From Bacteroidota bacterium (lineage in GTDB: Bacteria > Bacteroidota > Bacteroidia > Bacteroidales > GCA-2711565), in contig PIVJ01000006.1 of NCBI GenBank assembly GCA_003353955.1, forward strand, positions 1-61,550: a DNA stretch of 61,550 nucleotides, written 5' to 3'. Below are positions 1 to 7,143 of this stretch, one piece after another. Under the pieces are notes generated by a model. It made no database searches. It saw only the letters and a program-made list of their open reading frames with translations, and was not told the DNA's origin. Both the position numbers and the translations under genes were made by a program. Position 1 is the first letter of the stretch. Every line of letters begins with the position of its first letter.

Positions 1-160
1 CTATGGTTTTCTAGCCTTATCATAGGATGGGCAAGGTACTATTGGTGAAAAGAGCAATAGTACTCATGAAGTGACGAACCGCCGTATACGAGAACCGTAC
101 GTACAGTGGTGTGAGAGGCGCACTCCGTCAGTTACCCCTGGCGGAGCCGTCTACTCGATT
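1..160 (+). mobile_element. 3' end of a group II intron (domains V and VI)
   Basis: The stretch at about 76-112 matches the conserved domain V hairpin of bacterial group II introns (ACCGCCGTA ... TACAGTGGT pairing around an AGAA-type loop). It is followed at 113-160 by a domain VI-like stem (CTCCGTCAG / CTGGCGGAG) ending in CTACTCGATT. The reverse transcriptase/maturase reading frame would lie to the left, outside the window. The intron points right and its probable 3' splice border, about position 160, is only about 10 bp from the stop codon of the opposing AbiH-family gene. One C-A mismatch in the domain V stem could mean some decay. The exact 3' border is inferred. Confidence 0.8.
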
Positions 161-169
161 GTAACACGT

Positions 170-1288
170 TTATTGCTCTATGTATTGCGGGATAGAAGCA
201 AAATTATCATACGGAAGAACTCTCTCCCTCATAAGTGCTTTGTTCTCAAAATGTCTAGAAATTTCCATTCGTTTATCAAAATCTTCGGATTCCCCTTTGA
301 AATGATAATTTTGAATAGCCAGACAATTTGGATGTTCAAAAATTGATTTTAGCAATGTTCTATCCGATAACCCACAAGAGTGACCAATTACAAAAACATC
401 AAATTCATAAACCTCAAGATAATTAAGCAGATTATGATAATTATGTGTCCTTGGGTATTGAAATGATTTTATTTTCCTTAACAATTCGTTTACACCCTCA
501 ATTTCAAGTTCTTTATAATCTTCTCCCGTATCATCGCCATATCCAAAAATTATTGGATTATCATCATGTTTAACAGTCCCATGAATAAACAGCTGCTTAT
601 TATTACCATGGACAAATGAATTATCTATTATCTGCTGTACTGTATTTGTATAATTGAAATTGAGGAATAAAACCTCTGAAGGATTACTAGGTCTATCATG
701 TCTTTTAACTAAAGAAGCTATTTGAGGTCTCAAAGGCTCACCAATACTCTCAAACAATGAGGATAATAAGTCAATGTGTTTCATAGTGATTATGACCTCT
801 TGTTCTTTAATATAACTTTTTAAAGCAATAGTAAGCTCGTCCATACATTTATTAAGCGCAAGAATATCCGATGGATTATTACCCCTTTCTTTGTCTACCT
901 TGTAAAGACGGAACTTTCTTTTCAGACTCACATAGTAGTGTTGTTCAATATCAACCCATCTAGCATTTGTAAGTATGGTCACAATCTCTTTAATAAAATC
1001 GTATTTATATGAAATTTCAGCTCTGCCTTTTAGAAATACTATAAATTCTTGAACAGTTCTTAAACTAAGTATTTCTTGCAAAAAATCAGGTTGATATACT
1101 TTTGGTCCTAACACTTTGAATGAAATCAAATCATTTGTATCGTTATATTGACGATTACTGAACGTTCTTTTTTCAATTTTTTGAAGATAATTTAAAATGA
1201 AATCTGAATAGCTTGTTTTAAGACCAAGAGCTCTGTCAAATCCATTTCCAATTAATACGAGTCTATTGTATTCTTTATTCATAATCAA
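170..1288 (-). CDS. AbiH-family protein (phage abortive infection type)
   Basis: The protein has 372 residues and matches the AbiH family (Pfam PF14253), first known from a lactococcal abortive-infection gene. The N-terminal signature LVLIGNGFDRALGLKTSYS is near residue 10, FNYTNT is near 211, IHG followed by IIFGYGDD is near 235-250, and GHSCGLSDR is near 305. No signal peptide or membrane helix is visible, so it is probably cytoplasmic. The start could be the first Met or the third residue. It lies alone on its strand between a group II intron and a DUF5694 gene, which suits a mobile defence island. The family signature is clear. An anti-phage role is inferred from the family name; the biochemical activity is not visible. 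Confidence 0.85.
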   Translation of the reverse strand: MIMNKEYNRLVLIGNGFDRALGLKTSYSDFILNYLQKIEKRTFSNRQYNDTNDLISFKVLGPKVYQPDFLQEILSLRTVQEFIVFLKGRAEISYKYDFIKEIVTILTNARWVDIEQHYYVSLKRKFRLYKVDKERGNNPSDILALNKCMDELTIALKSYIKEQEVIITMKHIDLLSSLFESIGEPLRPQIASLVKRHDRPSNPSEVLFLNFNYTNTVQQIIDNSFVHGNNKQLFIHGTVKHDDNPIIFGYGDDTGEDYKELEIEGVNELLRKIKSFQYPRTHNYHNLLNYLEVYEFDVFVIGHSCGLSDRTLLKSIFEHPNCLAIQNYHFKGESEDFDKRMEISRHFENKALMRERVLPYDNFASIPQYIEQ

Positions 1289-1559
1289 ATCATCTTATCT
1301 AATTGAAAATCTTAGTATAAAGCAATTAATCCCGATAATTGGCGGGGTGTTGTGAAAATGTGTTACAACGTTATTATAAGCAAATGTGCGTGTTTAAAAG
1401 AATTTTGTAGCAAGTTGCACATAGCTAATTTAATTTATCGGTTACAATTTAATGATTTAATTACCAACCAGAAATTAAATTGGCGGGGCTTATTGCTTGC
1501 AGGCTCTTTCATGTAACTAATTGACAGCATTTTGTTTATAAATTGTTGGCAACAGTATT
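1289..1559. other. intergenic spacer with direct repeats, cassette-like
   Basis: I see no gene here. The 11-mer AATTGGCGGGG occurs twice in the same orientation (1337-1347 and 1478-1488). The segment 1356-1368 read on the minus strand (TTGTAACACATTT) nearly repeats 159-171 on the plus strand, so the two copies bracket the AbiH gene as inverted repeats. A palindrome-like ATTGTTGGCAACAGT at 1542-1556 lies just past the stop of the next gene. Such short structured spacers between accessory genes resemble recombination sites of gene cassettes, but I do not see the canonical attC core. Confidence 0.4.
1542..1556. repeat. 15-bp near-palindrome downstream of the DUF5694 gene
   Basis: ATTGTTGGCAACAGT begins 4 bp beyond the stop codon. 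It is the inverted counterpart (14 of 15 bases) of ATTGTTGCCAACAAT at 2481-2495 on the other side of the same gene. Both copies are themselves almost palindromic. They may be recombination or boundary sites of a cassette-like unit. Confidence 0.45.
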
Positions 1560-2480
1560 TTATTTTGCTAGATACTCATTTGGCTCAACATAATCAAAAT
1601 CAGGGGAATCTTTAAAAAATTGTCTTAATTGCCATACGTGTCCTGCACCATAAATCAGCAACAGTCGTTCTTCTCTGTCAAGATTGGTTAAATCATATGC
1701 GTTAGAAAATATTCTTAAATTTCTTCTATACCATCTTGCAACACCATCTGCACCCAGATAATTATCCCCAGCACCTCCTAGTACATTTTCAGTTAAATAT
1801 GCTTGATGGTCTTTTAATCTATTTTCTGGTCTGTTTATAAAAAATAGGTGCTCTGTCAAGGTTTGTACACTTTTCATGGAATCATCTAGTTCATAAAACG
1901 ATTCATAATCATATCGCGTTGATTTTGTTAATTGCCCCTTTGATTTCAAATATGCATCTTCATCGTAATTGTTCCAATCCAATTCAACACCAAACCAGTC
2001 AGCAGAAGCATCAGAACAATAAACTCGGTTATGACCTAATCTCTTGGCTAGTTTAAAACCAATTTGATAGACTTCGTTTTTTTTATCGTTAAGCTTCAAT
2101 GAACCATTGAGATAATTTTGATAGCGGACATTGGTTATACTGTCCATTTTAATTCTTGGCCATTCAAGCAATATTTTAGTTGGTTTATACTCTGCTATTT
2201 TGGACAGTAGTATGTCCAACTCAACTTGTCTTTCGTTTTCGAGAATATTAAAGGAGAATTTTGGTTTGTAACTGTCTAGATTCGGATTATCGAAATGAAA
2301 AACTCCCAAAACCATAGCTTTTGCCTTGTGTTTTCCAATAAATAGATTTGGGTCTTCTATTGGATTTAATTCTTCTGACTGTTTTGCTTCTTTAGATGTT
2401 TTTTCAATTTCTTCATTGCAAGCTGTTATGCAGAGAAATAAAACTAGAAGAAAAATGTTTCTTATCATTTTAGGTTTCAT
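1560..2480 (-). CDS. DUF5694-family lipoprotein
   Basis: The 306-residue protein starts with a lipoprotein signal peptide (hydrophobic stretch, then LCITAC with Cys at about 21), so it is probably anchored in a membrane on the periplasmic side. The body carries VLGVFHFDNPNLD near residue 58, KILLEWP near 103 and LLLIYGAGHVWQLRQF near 275. These match DUF5694, a family distantly like TraB/ChaN-type proteins. No enzymatic activity is established. The gene is bracketed by ATTGTTGCCAACAAT just before its start and ATTGTTGGCAACAGT just after its stop, which suggests it travels as a unit. Confidence 0.8.
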   Translation of the reverse strand: MKPKMIRNIFLLVLFLCITACNEEIEKTSKEAKQSEELNPIEDPNLFIGKHKAKAMVLGVFHFDNPNLDSYKPKFSFNILENERQVELDILLSKIAEYKPTKILLEWPRIKMDSITNVRYQNYLNGSLKLNDKKNEVYQIGFKLAKRLGHNRVYCSDASADWFGVELDWNNYDEDAYLKSKGQLTKSTRYDYESFYELDDSMKSVQTLTEHLFFINRPENRLKDHQAYLTENVLGGAGDNYLGADGVARWYRRNLRIFSNAYDLTNLDREERLLLIYGAGHVWQLRQFFKDSPDFDYVEPNEYLAK

Positions 2481-2495
2481 ATTGTTGCCAACAAT
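2481..2495. repeat. 15-bp near-palindrome upstream of the DUF5694 gene
   Basis: ATTGTTGCCAACAAT lies immediately before the start codon of the DUF5694 gene and mirrors the copy at 1542-1556. Direct contact with the start codon leaves no room for a normal leader, which suits a cassette boundary better than a promoter element. Confidence 0.45.
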
Positions 2496-2528
2496 TGTAT
2501 AACCACATTGAAGTTATATCGTATATAG

Positions 2529-2858
2529 CTACAAGTTAATATTTCTTATTAAACTATCAATCGGACTTGCAATTTTTTTATTATTTATTTCAATTGTTTT
2601 GGTATAAACTTCTGTTGTTTTTGGTGAACTGTGTCCCAACATATTTTGTATATGACGTAAGTTTACATTGTTTTCAATGCAGTGAGTTGCAACCGAATGC
2701 CTTAGCGTATGTACAGAACCTAAGGTAGTTACTCCTGCCTTCTTTTTTGCAGTATGTAATACATTCCTAATGCCTGTGCTTGAATATTGACTGCCCCATT
2801 CGCCCCATTGTCCTTCAACACACTTGATTATTTTGTCACAAATAAACCAACTGTCCAT
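2529..2858 (-). pseudogene. tyrosine recombinase/integrase, C-terminal fragment
   Basis: About 109 residues match only the last third of a XerC/D- or phage-type tyrosine recombinase. The His and second Arg of the catalytic set are in HTLRHSVATH, the next His is in LGHSS, and the tyrosine nucleophile is in TEVYTKT. QYSSTGIRNVLHTAKKKAG upstream is typical of the segment before box II. The N-terminal SAM-like domain and the first catalytic Arg are missing. Similarity stops near position 2830, where the reading frame runs into unrelated sequence. It is therefore a truncated, inactive copy. Its place beside the AbiH and DUF5694 genes suggests it is what is left of the integrase that brought them. 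Confidence 0.8.
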
Positions 2859-3362
2859 AAGAACATAATCTACATAGGGGCCTTGCGGGCAGCTCTCTTT
2901 ATCATGGAAACAGTGACACCTATCTTATTCTTATCTTACAACAACAATGTGTTGAATACCAATGCATTACACAAATTATTATATTTCTTTTTTTATCTTA
3001 ATCCATTTGTTTTAAAACACTTAATCTGTTTTGCAAAACTTCAGTAGTTTACAAGACGGGCTTGGTAGTGGGGATACAAACAGGAAGAAATATTTCCCAG
3101 TTAATTACTGTGTTAAGCTTTTCTAGTGGACCTCCTGTTTTTCTCATCTTTTCTAATCGGAATTGGCCCCCAATAATCCTAATTGTCCTTAATTTTTTGT
3201 ATTTTTATTTCATGCGCTATAAAATTATACTCCCACACATACTAATTATACAGATAGCTGCCTGATTATATGAAGTTTAACCTCTAGAGGTTGCCATATA
3301 TGAATTAAGGTATGCGATTACTTATATGTGGTCATTTATTAGTAAGTTTAATATGAGAAGAA
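2859..3362. other. gene-free region upstream of nrfHA
   Basis: No convincing gene is present in this ~500-bp stretch. The open frames at 2787-3047 and 3062-3265 have low-complexity hydrophobic translations and no recognisable features. The left part holds the breakpoint of the recombinase fragment. The right part should contain the nrfHA promoter and the palindrome at 3279-3292. Confidence 0.5.
3279..3292. promoter_or_regulatory. 14-bp perfect palindrome upstream of nrfH, candidate operator
   Basis: AACCTCTAGAGGTT is a perfect 14-bp palindrome about 70 bp before the nrfH start. It is enclosed by an outer inverted pair TATATG (3267-3272) and CATATA (3295-3300). The position suits an operator for a dimeric regulator of nitrite reductase. 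It does not look like an FNR/CRP half-site (TTGAT/TGTGA type), so the regulator is unknown. Confidence 0.4.
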
Positions 3363-3959
3363 ATGAGTAGATTATTTCAATTTTTTTTACCTCCTAAGAA
3401 GTGGCAATTTATTGCGATCATTGTTTTCGGATCGATGATTGGATTATTGTTTTATGCCTTTTATGTATCGAATGTCTCGTCATATCTTTCTGATAAACCA
3501 GAGACTTGCATGAACTGCCATATTATGGCTCCTGAGTATGCAACATGGAATCATAGTTCACATAGAGAAGTGGCAGTTTGTAATGATTGTCATGTACCAC
3601 ATAACAATGCCTTAAATAAATGGTATTTTAAAGCTAAAGATGGAATCCGACATGCTTCAATATTTACAGCTAGGTTGGAACCTCAAACAATATTCATAAA
3701 AGAAGCTAGTGTTAAAGTTGTACAAAATAATTGTGTACGCTGTCATACCAAACTTATTACCAATGCAAAATTATTGAGCCAAACGAGTGAATTTCATACT
3801 CATTTTAAAGACCGATTGTGTTGGAGTTGTCATCAGGAGGTACCACACGGCAGAGTAAATAGTTTGTCGAGTGTACCAAATGCAAGGGTTCCGGTTTTAA
3901 CAAGCCCGATACCTAAGTGGTTAAAAGCAATTACAGATAATAAAAAAGATAACAAATGA
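3363..3959 (+). CDS. nrfH: cytochrome c nitrite reductase, small subunit NrfH
   Basis: This is a NapC/NirT-type membrane quinol dehydrogenase that passes electrons from menaquinol to NrfA. One transmembrane anchor lies at about residues 15-36. Four heme-binding CXXCH motifs follow: CMNCH (49-53), CNDCH (73-77), CVRCH (124-128) and CWSCH (153-157). The length (198 aa) and heme number fit NrfH. The stop overlaps the nrfA start by 4 bp, so the two are translationally coupled. AGAAG just before the ATG is purine-rich, although Bacteroidota rarely depend on such sites. Identification is firm from the heme pattern and the partner gene. Confidence 0.96.
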   Translation: MSRLFQFFLPPKKWQFIAIIVFGSMIGLLFYAFYVSNVSSYLSDKPETCMNCHIMAPEYATWNHSSHREVAVCNDCHVPHNNALNKWYFKAKDGIRHASIFTARLEPQTIFIKEASVKVVQNNCVRCHTKLITNAKLLSQTSEFHTHFKDRLCWSCHQEVPHGRVNSLSSVPNARVPVLTSPIPKWLKAITDNKKDNK

Positions 3960-5464
3960 GAAAATTTGAGAAATCTACCAACAGAAGATCCTGGGTAAAT
4001 TGGATGCTGTTTTTCACAAGTATTGTTGTGGTTTTTTTACTTGGATTAATAGCCTCCTCTATCACAGAACGCAGAGTTGAGGCCATATTTGCCTATCAAC
4101 CAACAGTCAAATTAAATCAGTATGAGCCTCGTAATTCCGAATGGGGCAAAAATTTCCCAATGGAATATGAATCTTATATGGAAACTTCCGATACTTCATT
4201 AAGAACGTTGTTCAATGGAAATACTATGATTGATATGCTCGAAGTCGATCCTCGTTTAGTCGTTTTATGGGCTGGTTATGGGTTTGCTAAGGATTACAAT
4301 CAGGGACGAGGGCACTATTATGCCATTGATGATTTAAGAAATAGCCTGCGAACCGGAGGACCAACAGGACCAGACGATGGCCCAATGCCGGCAACTTGCT
4401 GGACATGTAAAAGTCCTGACGTACCTCGATTTATGAATAAAAAAGGCATCACTGAATTTTATAGCGGCAAATGGTCAGGCAAGGGAGCTGAAATTGTGAA
4501 TGCAATTGGTTGTGCTGATTGTCACAATGCCGAAACGATGGAGTTGCAAATTAGCAGGCCCGCTTTAATAGAAGGATTTCAAGCAATGGGTAAAGATGTA
4601 ACTCAGGCTACGCATCAAGAAATGCGATCATTGGTATGTGCTCAGTGCCATGTTGAATATTACTTCAATAAAAAAACACCTGTTGAAGGCGTGCCTTATT
4701 TGACGTTACCATGGAAAAATGGAATGACGGCAGAGGATATGCTTAATTATTTTAACGAGATTGAGTTTGTTGATTGGACCCATAGTTTGAGTAAAACGCC
4801 CATGCTGAAGGCACAACATCCCGGTTATGAAATGTACAAAAGTGGAATCCATGCTGAGCGTGGTGTGAGTTGTGCAGATTGTCATATGCCATATCAAAGT
4901 CAGGGTGGACAAAAATACACTAATCATAAAATGGTTAGCCCACTCGATAATATTGCTGCTTCTTGCCAGGTTTGTCACCGCGAAAGTGAAGCAACCTTAA
5001 GAAAAAATGTTTTTGATCGTCAATTAAAGGTTATTGAAATCAGAGATCAGGCAGAGATATTAATTGTACGGGCACATGTTGAAGCAAAAGCTGCTTGGGA
5101 TGCGGGTGCAACTGATACTGAAATGCATGAATCATTACAAAAAATTAGAACAGCACAATGGTATTGGGATTATGCAGCTGCAAGCCATGGTGGTTCATTC
5201 CATTCTCCGCTGGAAACAGCCAGAGTAGTAGGAAAGGCGATTAATGAAGCACAAAATGCAAGGATTTTATTAGCACGGGTATTGGCCAATTATGGACTGA
5301 ACAAAGAAATTCCTTATCCGGATATTGCTACAAAAGCAAAAGCTCAGAAGTATATTGGTTTACCAATGGATAAACTCATTCAGGAAAAAGAAAAATTTAA
5401 AAAAGAGATCTTACCTGAATGGGATAAAAAATCAAAGGAAAGAGAAGCAACTTATACGAATTAA
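3956..5464 (+). CDS. nrfA: cytochrome c nitrite reductase, catalytic subunit NrfA
   Basis: The pentaheme enzyme (EC 1.7.2.2) reduces nitrite to ammonium with six electrons on the periplasmic side. An N-terminal hydrophobic segment (about 13-35) acts as signal anchor. The catalytic heme motif CWTCK, with lysine as axial ligand, is at 148-152. Four ordinary motifs follow at 186-190, 228-232, 306-310 and 337-341. At 502 residues the length is normal. It is co-transcribed with nrfH through a 4-bp overlap. Downstream lies a repeat element whose hairpin probably ends transcription between nrfA and the convergent Nramp-like gene. The pair supports respiratory or detoxifying ammonification. Confidence 0.97.
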   Translation: MRKFEKSTNRRSWVNWMLFFTSIVVVFLLGLIASSITERRVEAIFAYQPTVKLNQYEPRNSEWGKNFPMEYESYMETSDTSLRTLFNGNTMIDMLEVDPRLVVLWAGYGFAKDYNQGRGHYYAIDDLRNSLRTGGPTGPDDGPMPATCWTCKSPDVPRFMNKKGITEFYSGKWSGKGAEIVNAIGCADCHNAETMELQISRPALIEGFQAMGKDVTQATHQEMRSLVCAQCHVEYYFNKKTPVEGVPYLTLPWKNGMTAEDMLNYFNEIEFVDWTHSLSKTPMLKAQHPGYEMYKSGIHAERGVSCADCHMPYQSQGGQKYTNHKMVSPLDNIAASCQVCHRESEATLRKNVFDRQLKVIEIRDQAEILIVRAHVEAKAAWDAGATDTEMHESLQKIRTAQWYWDYAAASHGGSFHSPLETARVVGKAINEAQNARILLARVLANYGLNKEIPYPDIATKAKAQKYIGLPMDKLIQEKEKFKKEILPEWDKKSKEREATYTN

Positions 5465-5470
5465 TACTAA

Positions 5471-5590
5471 AAAAACCGACCATAAGTGAACTGACCCCAA
5501 AATGTTATTTCTAACTATTTGGGGTCAGTTCATATTCTCTTGGGTTGTAATTAATCCTTTTAATAAAAACGGTCAATCTATTTTAGGACG
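5471..5590 (-). repeat. intergenic repeat family 1, copy A
   Basis: About 115 bp here match the reverse complement of 37246-37360 almost throughout. The core is a hairpin with a 15-bp stem (TGAACTGACCCCAAA at 5487-5501 with its complement at 5518-5532). Read on the minus strand, the element begins right after the stop of the Nramp-like gene and ends in hairpin plus a T-run (complement of 5469-5475), like a terminator. Compared with copy B, both arms change together (GACCCC/GGGGTC against GGCCCC/GGGGCC), which is compensatory. The arms resemble terminal repeats of IS3-family (IS150-group) elements, so a MITE-like origin is possible. Confidence 0.85.
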
Positions 5591-5592
5591 AC

Positions 5593-6846
5593 TCATATAA
5601 TAAAGCGCCAGGTTATAAATACAAGTGTAAACAGGCCTAGGAAAACAACTCCCAGTTGCGCAAACCTCCTTAGCACCAAGCCAGGTCGATCTGATTCCGG
5701 CATGTGTTTATCTGTAACTACTTTGTAATTCATATAAGCTAAAATGGGTGCGGTTACAAAAGAAATGCTTGTTGCAAAATCCACCATAAACCTCATGTTT
5801 TCGGCAAAATACCTGAGTAAAATTAAGGTGCCAATTACCAAAATAAGTATCCAAAATACATTAACCATACCTGACCTGATTTTTGTAACCCTAAAATGAG
5901 GAAAAAGTATTTCAGTTGTTGGCTGGAGAACCCTTGGATAAGCATCTAAACAGGTTAGCGTTGTACTAAACATTGTTGTAACTGCCGCGATTGAGATTAT
6001 TATCTTAGCCCAATCCCCAATGCTTGAGGTGTACATTTGAATGAGTTGTCTGGCAAATACAGTTCCACTCGCTGATAAATCTTCACCATTACCATGAATC
6101 ACTAAGGCGCCTAATAATAGAAACCCAAGCGCCAATAAAGTGGTTCCAAAATAACCAATCTTGAAATCCAATAAGGATTGCTTTAGGGTTGGTTTAAACT
6201 TGAGTTGCTCAATCTTTGCCACACTCCAAACCGAAGACCAAACCGAAACATCAATTGGGGAGGGCATCCATCCAATAAAAGCAATAAGAAATAAAATATC
6301 AATTCGGTTCATCCAATTAAAGTCGGGTAAATCCCGGCTTGTTTCTGAGGAACCTCCAAAAGCTGAAATTACTGCAATGAATGTTGAAACGGCCAATATG
6401 ATGATGATTAATTTCATCGATTTATCCAGTATAGAATACCTTCCAATAACTAACAATAGGGTTATCAGACCTAAAATGAAACCACTTATTATAACAGGAT
6501 CAACAGTAAGATGAAATACATTGGCAACTAATCCTGCAGTAACTATAGTAACAGCACCCTGGATGGTGAACATAGTAAGTAGGGTTAATATGGCATACGC
6601 GATGATTGCCCATTTGCCTAATTTTTGATATCCATGAATTAAACTTTTTCCGGTTGCAGCTACATAGCGAGGTGCGAACTCAAAAAAGGGATATTTAATA
6701 AAATTGACTAATAATAAAATTAAGATTAAATCATAACCATAATTTGCTCCGGCTCTTGTAGATTGTACCAAATGAGAAACACCAACAGCAGCGCCTGCGT
6801 ATATGAGACCCGGACCCAGTAATCGAAAAAAATTTCGTAACTTCAT
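5593..6846 (-). CDS. Nramp-related membrane transporter lacking canonical metal motifs
   Basis: The 417-residue protein has about 11 membrane helices and starts with GPGLIYAGAAVGVSH, the place where true Nramp Mn/Fe transporters read GPG...DPGN. The metal-binding Asp and Asn of DPGN are absent here, as is the MPH motif of helix 6, which reads GWMPSPIDVSVW. It therefore belongs to a divergent Nramp-related branch found in Bacteroidota whose substrate is not settled; Mg-, Mn- or non-metal transport cannot be told apart from sequence alone. The gene is convergent with nrfA and divergent from the DUF4342 gene. Confidence 0.8.
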   Translation of the reverse strand: MKLRNFFRLLGPGLIYAGAAVGVSHLVQSTRAGANYGYDLILILLLVNFIKYPFFEFAPRYVAATGKSLIHGYQKLGKWAIIAYAILTLLTMFTIQGAVTIVTAGLVANVFHLTVDPVIISGFILGLITLLLVIGRYSILDKSMKLIIIILAVSTFIAVISAFGGSSETSRDLPDFNWMNRIDILFLIAFIGWMPSPIDVSVWSSVWSVAKIEQLKFKPTLKQSLLDFKIGYFGTTLLALGFLLLGALVIHGNGEDLSASGTVFARQLIQMYTSSIGDWAKIIISIAAVTTMFSTTLTCLDAYPRVLQPTTEILFPHFRVTKIRSGMVNVFWILILVIGTLILLRYFAENMRFMVDFATSISFVTAPILAYMNYKVVTDKHMPESDRPGLVLRRFAQLGVVFLGLFTLVFITWRFII

Positions 6847-6898
6847 ATATTCGATTTGAGCAAATGTAACAAGAAATTATTTATAAGCGAAGTCAACA

Positions 6899-7141
6899 AT
6901 GTCTATAAAAGAAGAATTTAAAGTAAAAGGAGGAGAATTATTATCATTCATTAAAGCCCTAATTAAAGAAGGTAATGTTCGGAGAATTGTCGTCAAAGAC
7001 GATAAGAATAAAAAATATATTGATATTCCTGTAACAGTTGGTGTTGCGGGTGTGGTTTTAGCTCCTTTTCTGGCGGCCATAGCAGCTGTTGCTGTTTTTA
7101 CAACCACATTAACGGTTGAGGTAATTCGGGATAAAGACTGA
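6899..7141 (+). CDS. DUF4342-family small protein
   Basis: An 80-residue protein has a charged N-terminal half containing VRRIVVKDDKNKKYIDIPVTVG. A hydrophobic, Ala/Val-rich segment (about 47-70) and a short charged tail follow. This matches DUF4342, small proteins of unknown function, some of which in other bacteria are joined to UBA-like domains. It is probably membrane-associated through the hydrophobic segment. It starts about 50 bp from the divergent Nramp-like gene, and its stop lies 2 bp from the end of convergent aroE. Confidence 0.75.
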   Translation: MSIKEEFKVKGGELLSFIKALIKEGNVRRIVVKDDKNKKYIDIPVTVGVAGVVLAPFLAAIAAVAVFTTTLTVEVIRDKD

Positions 7142-7143
7142 GA

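Noticed and set aside
71-346. Open frame of 91 codons across the intron end
   Set aside because: It crosses the group II intron domains V and VI and the antisense of the AbiH gene, so it is not a gene.
2787-3265. Two plus-strand open frames of 86 and 67 codons
   Set aside because: One overlaps the recombinase fragment, and both have random-looking hydrophobic translations without signal, motif or good start context.
5487-5532. Hairpin repeats as part of a CRISPR array
   Set aside because: Copies are tens of kilobases apart, without regular spacers or cas genes.
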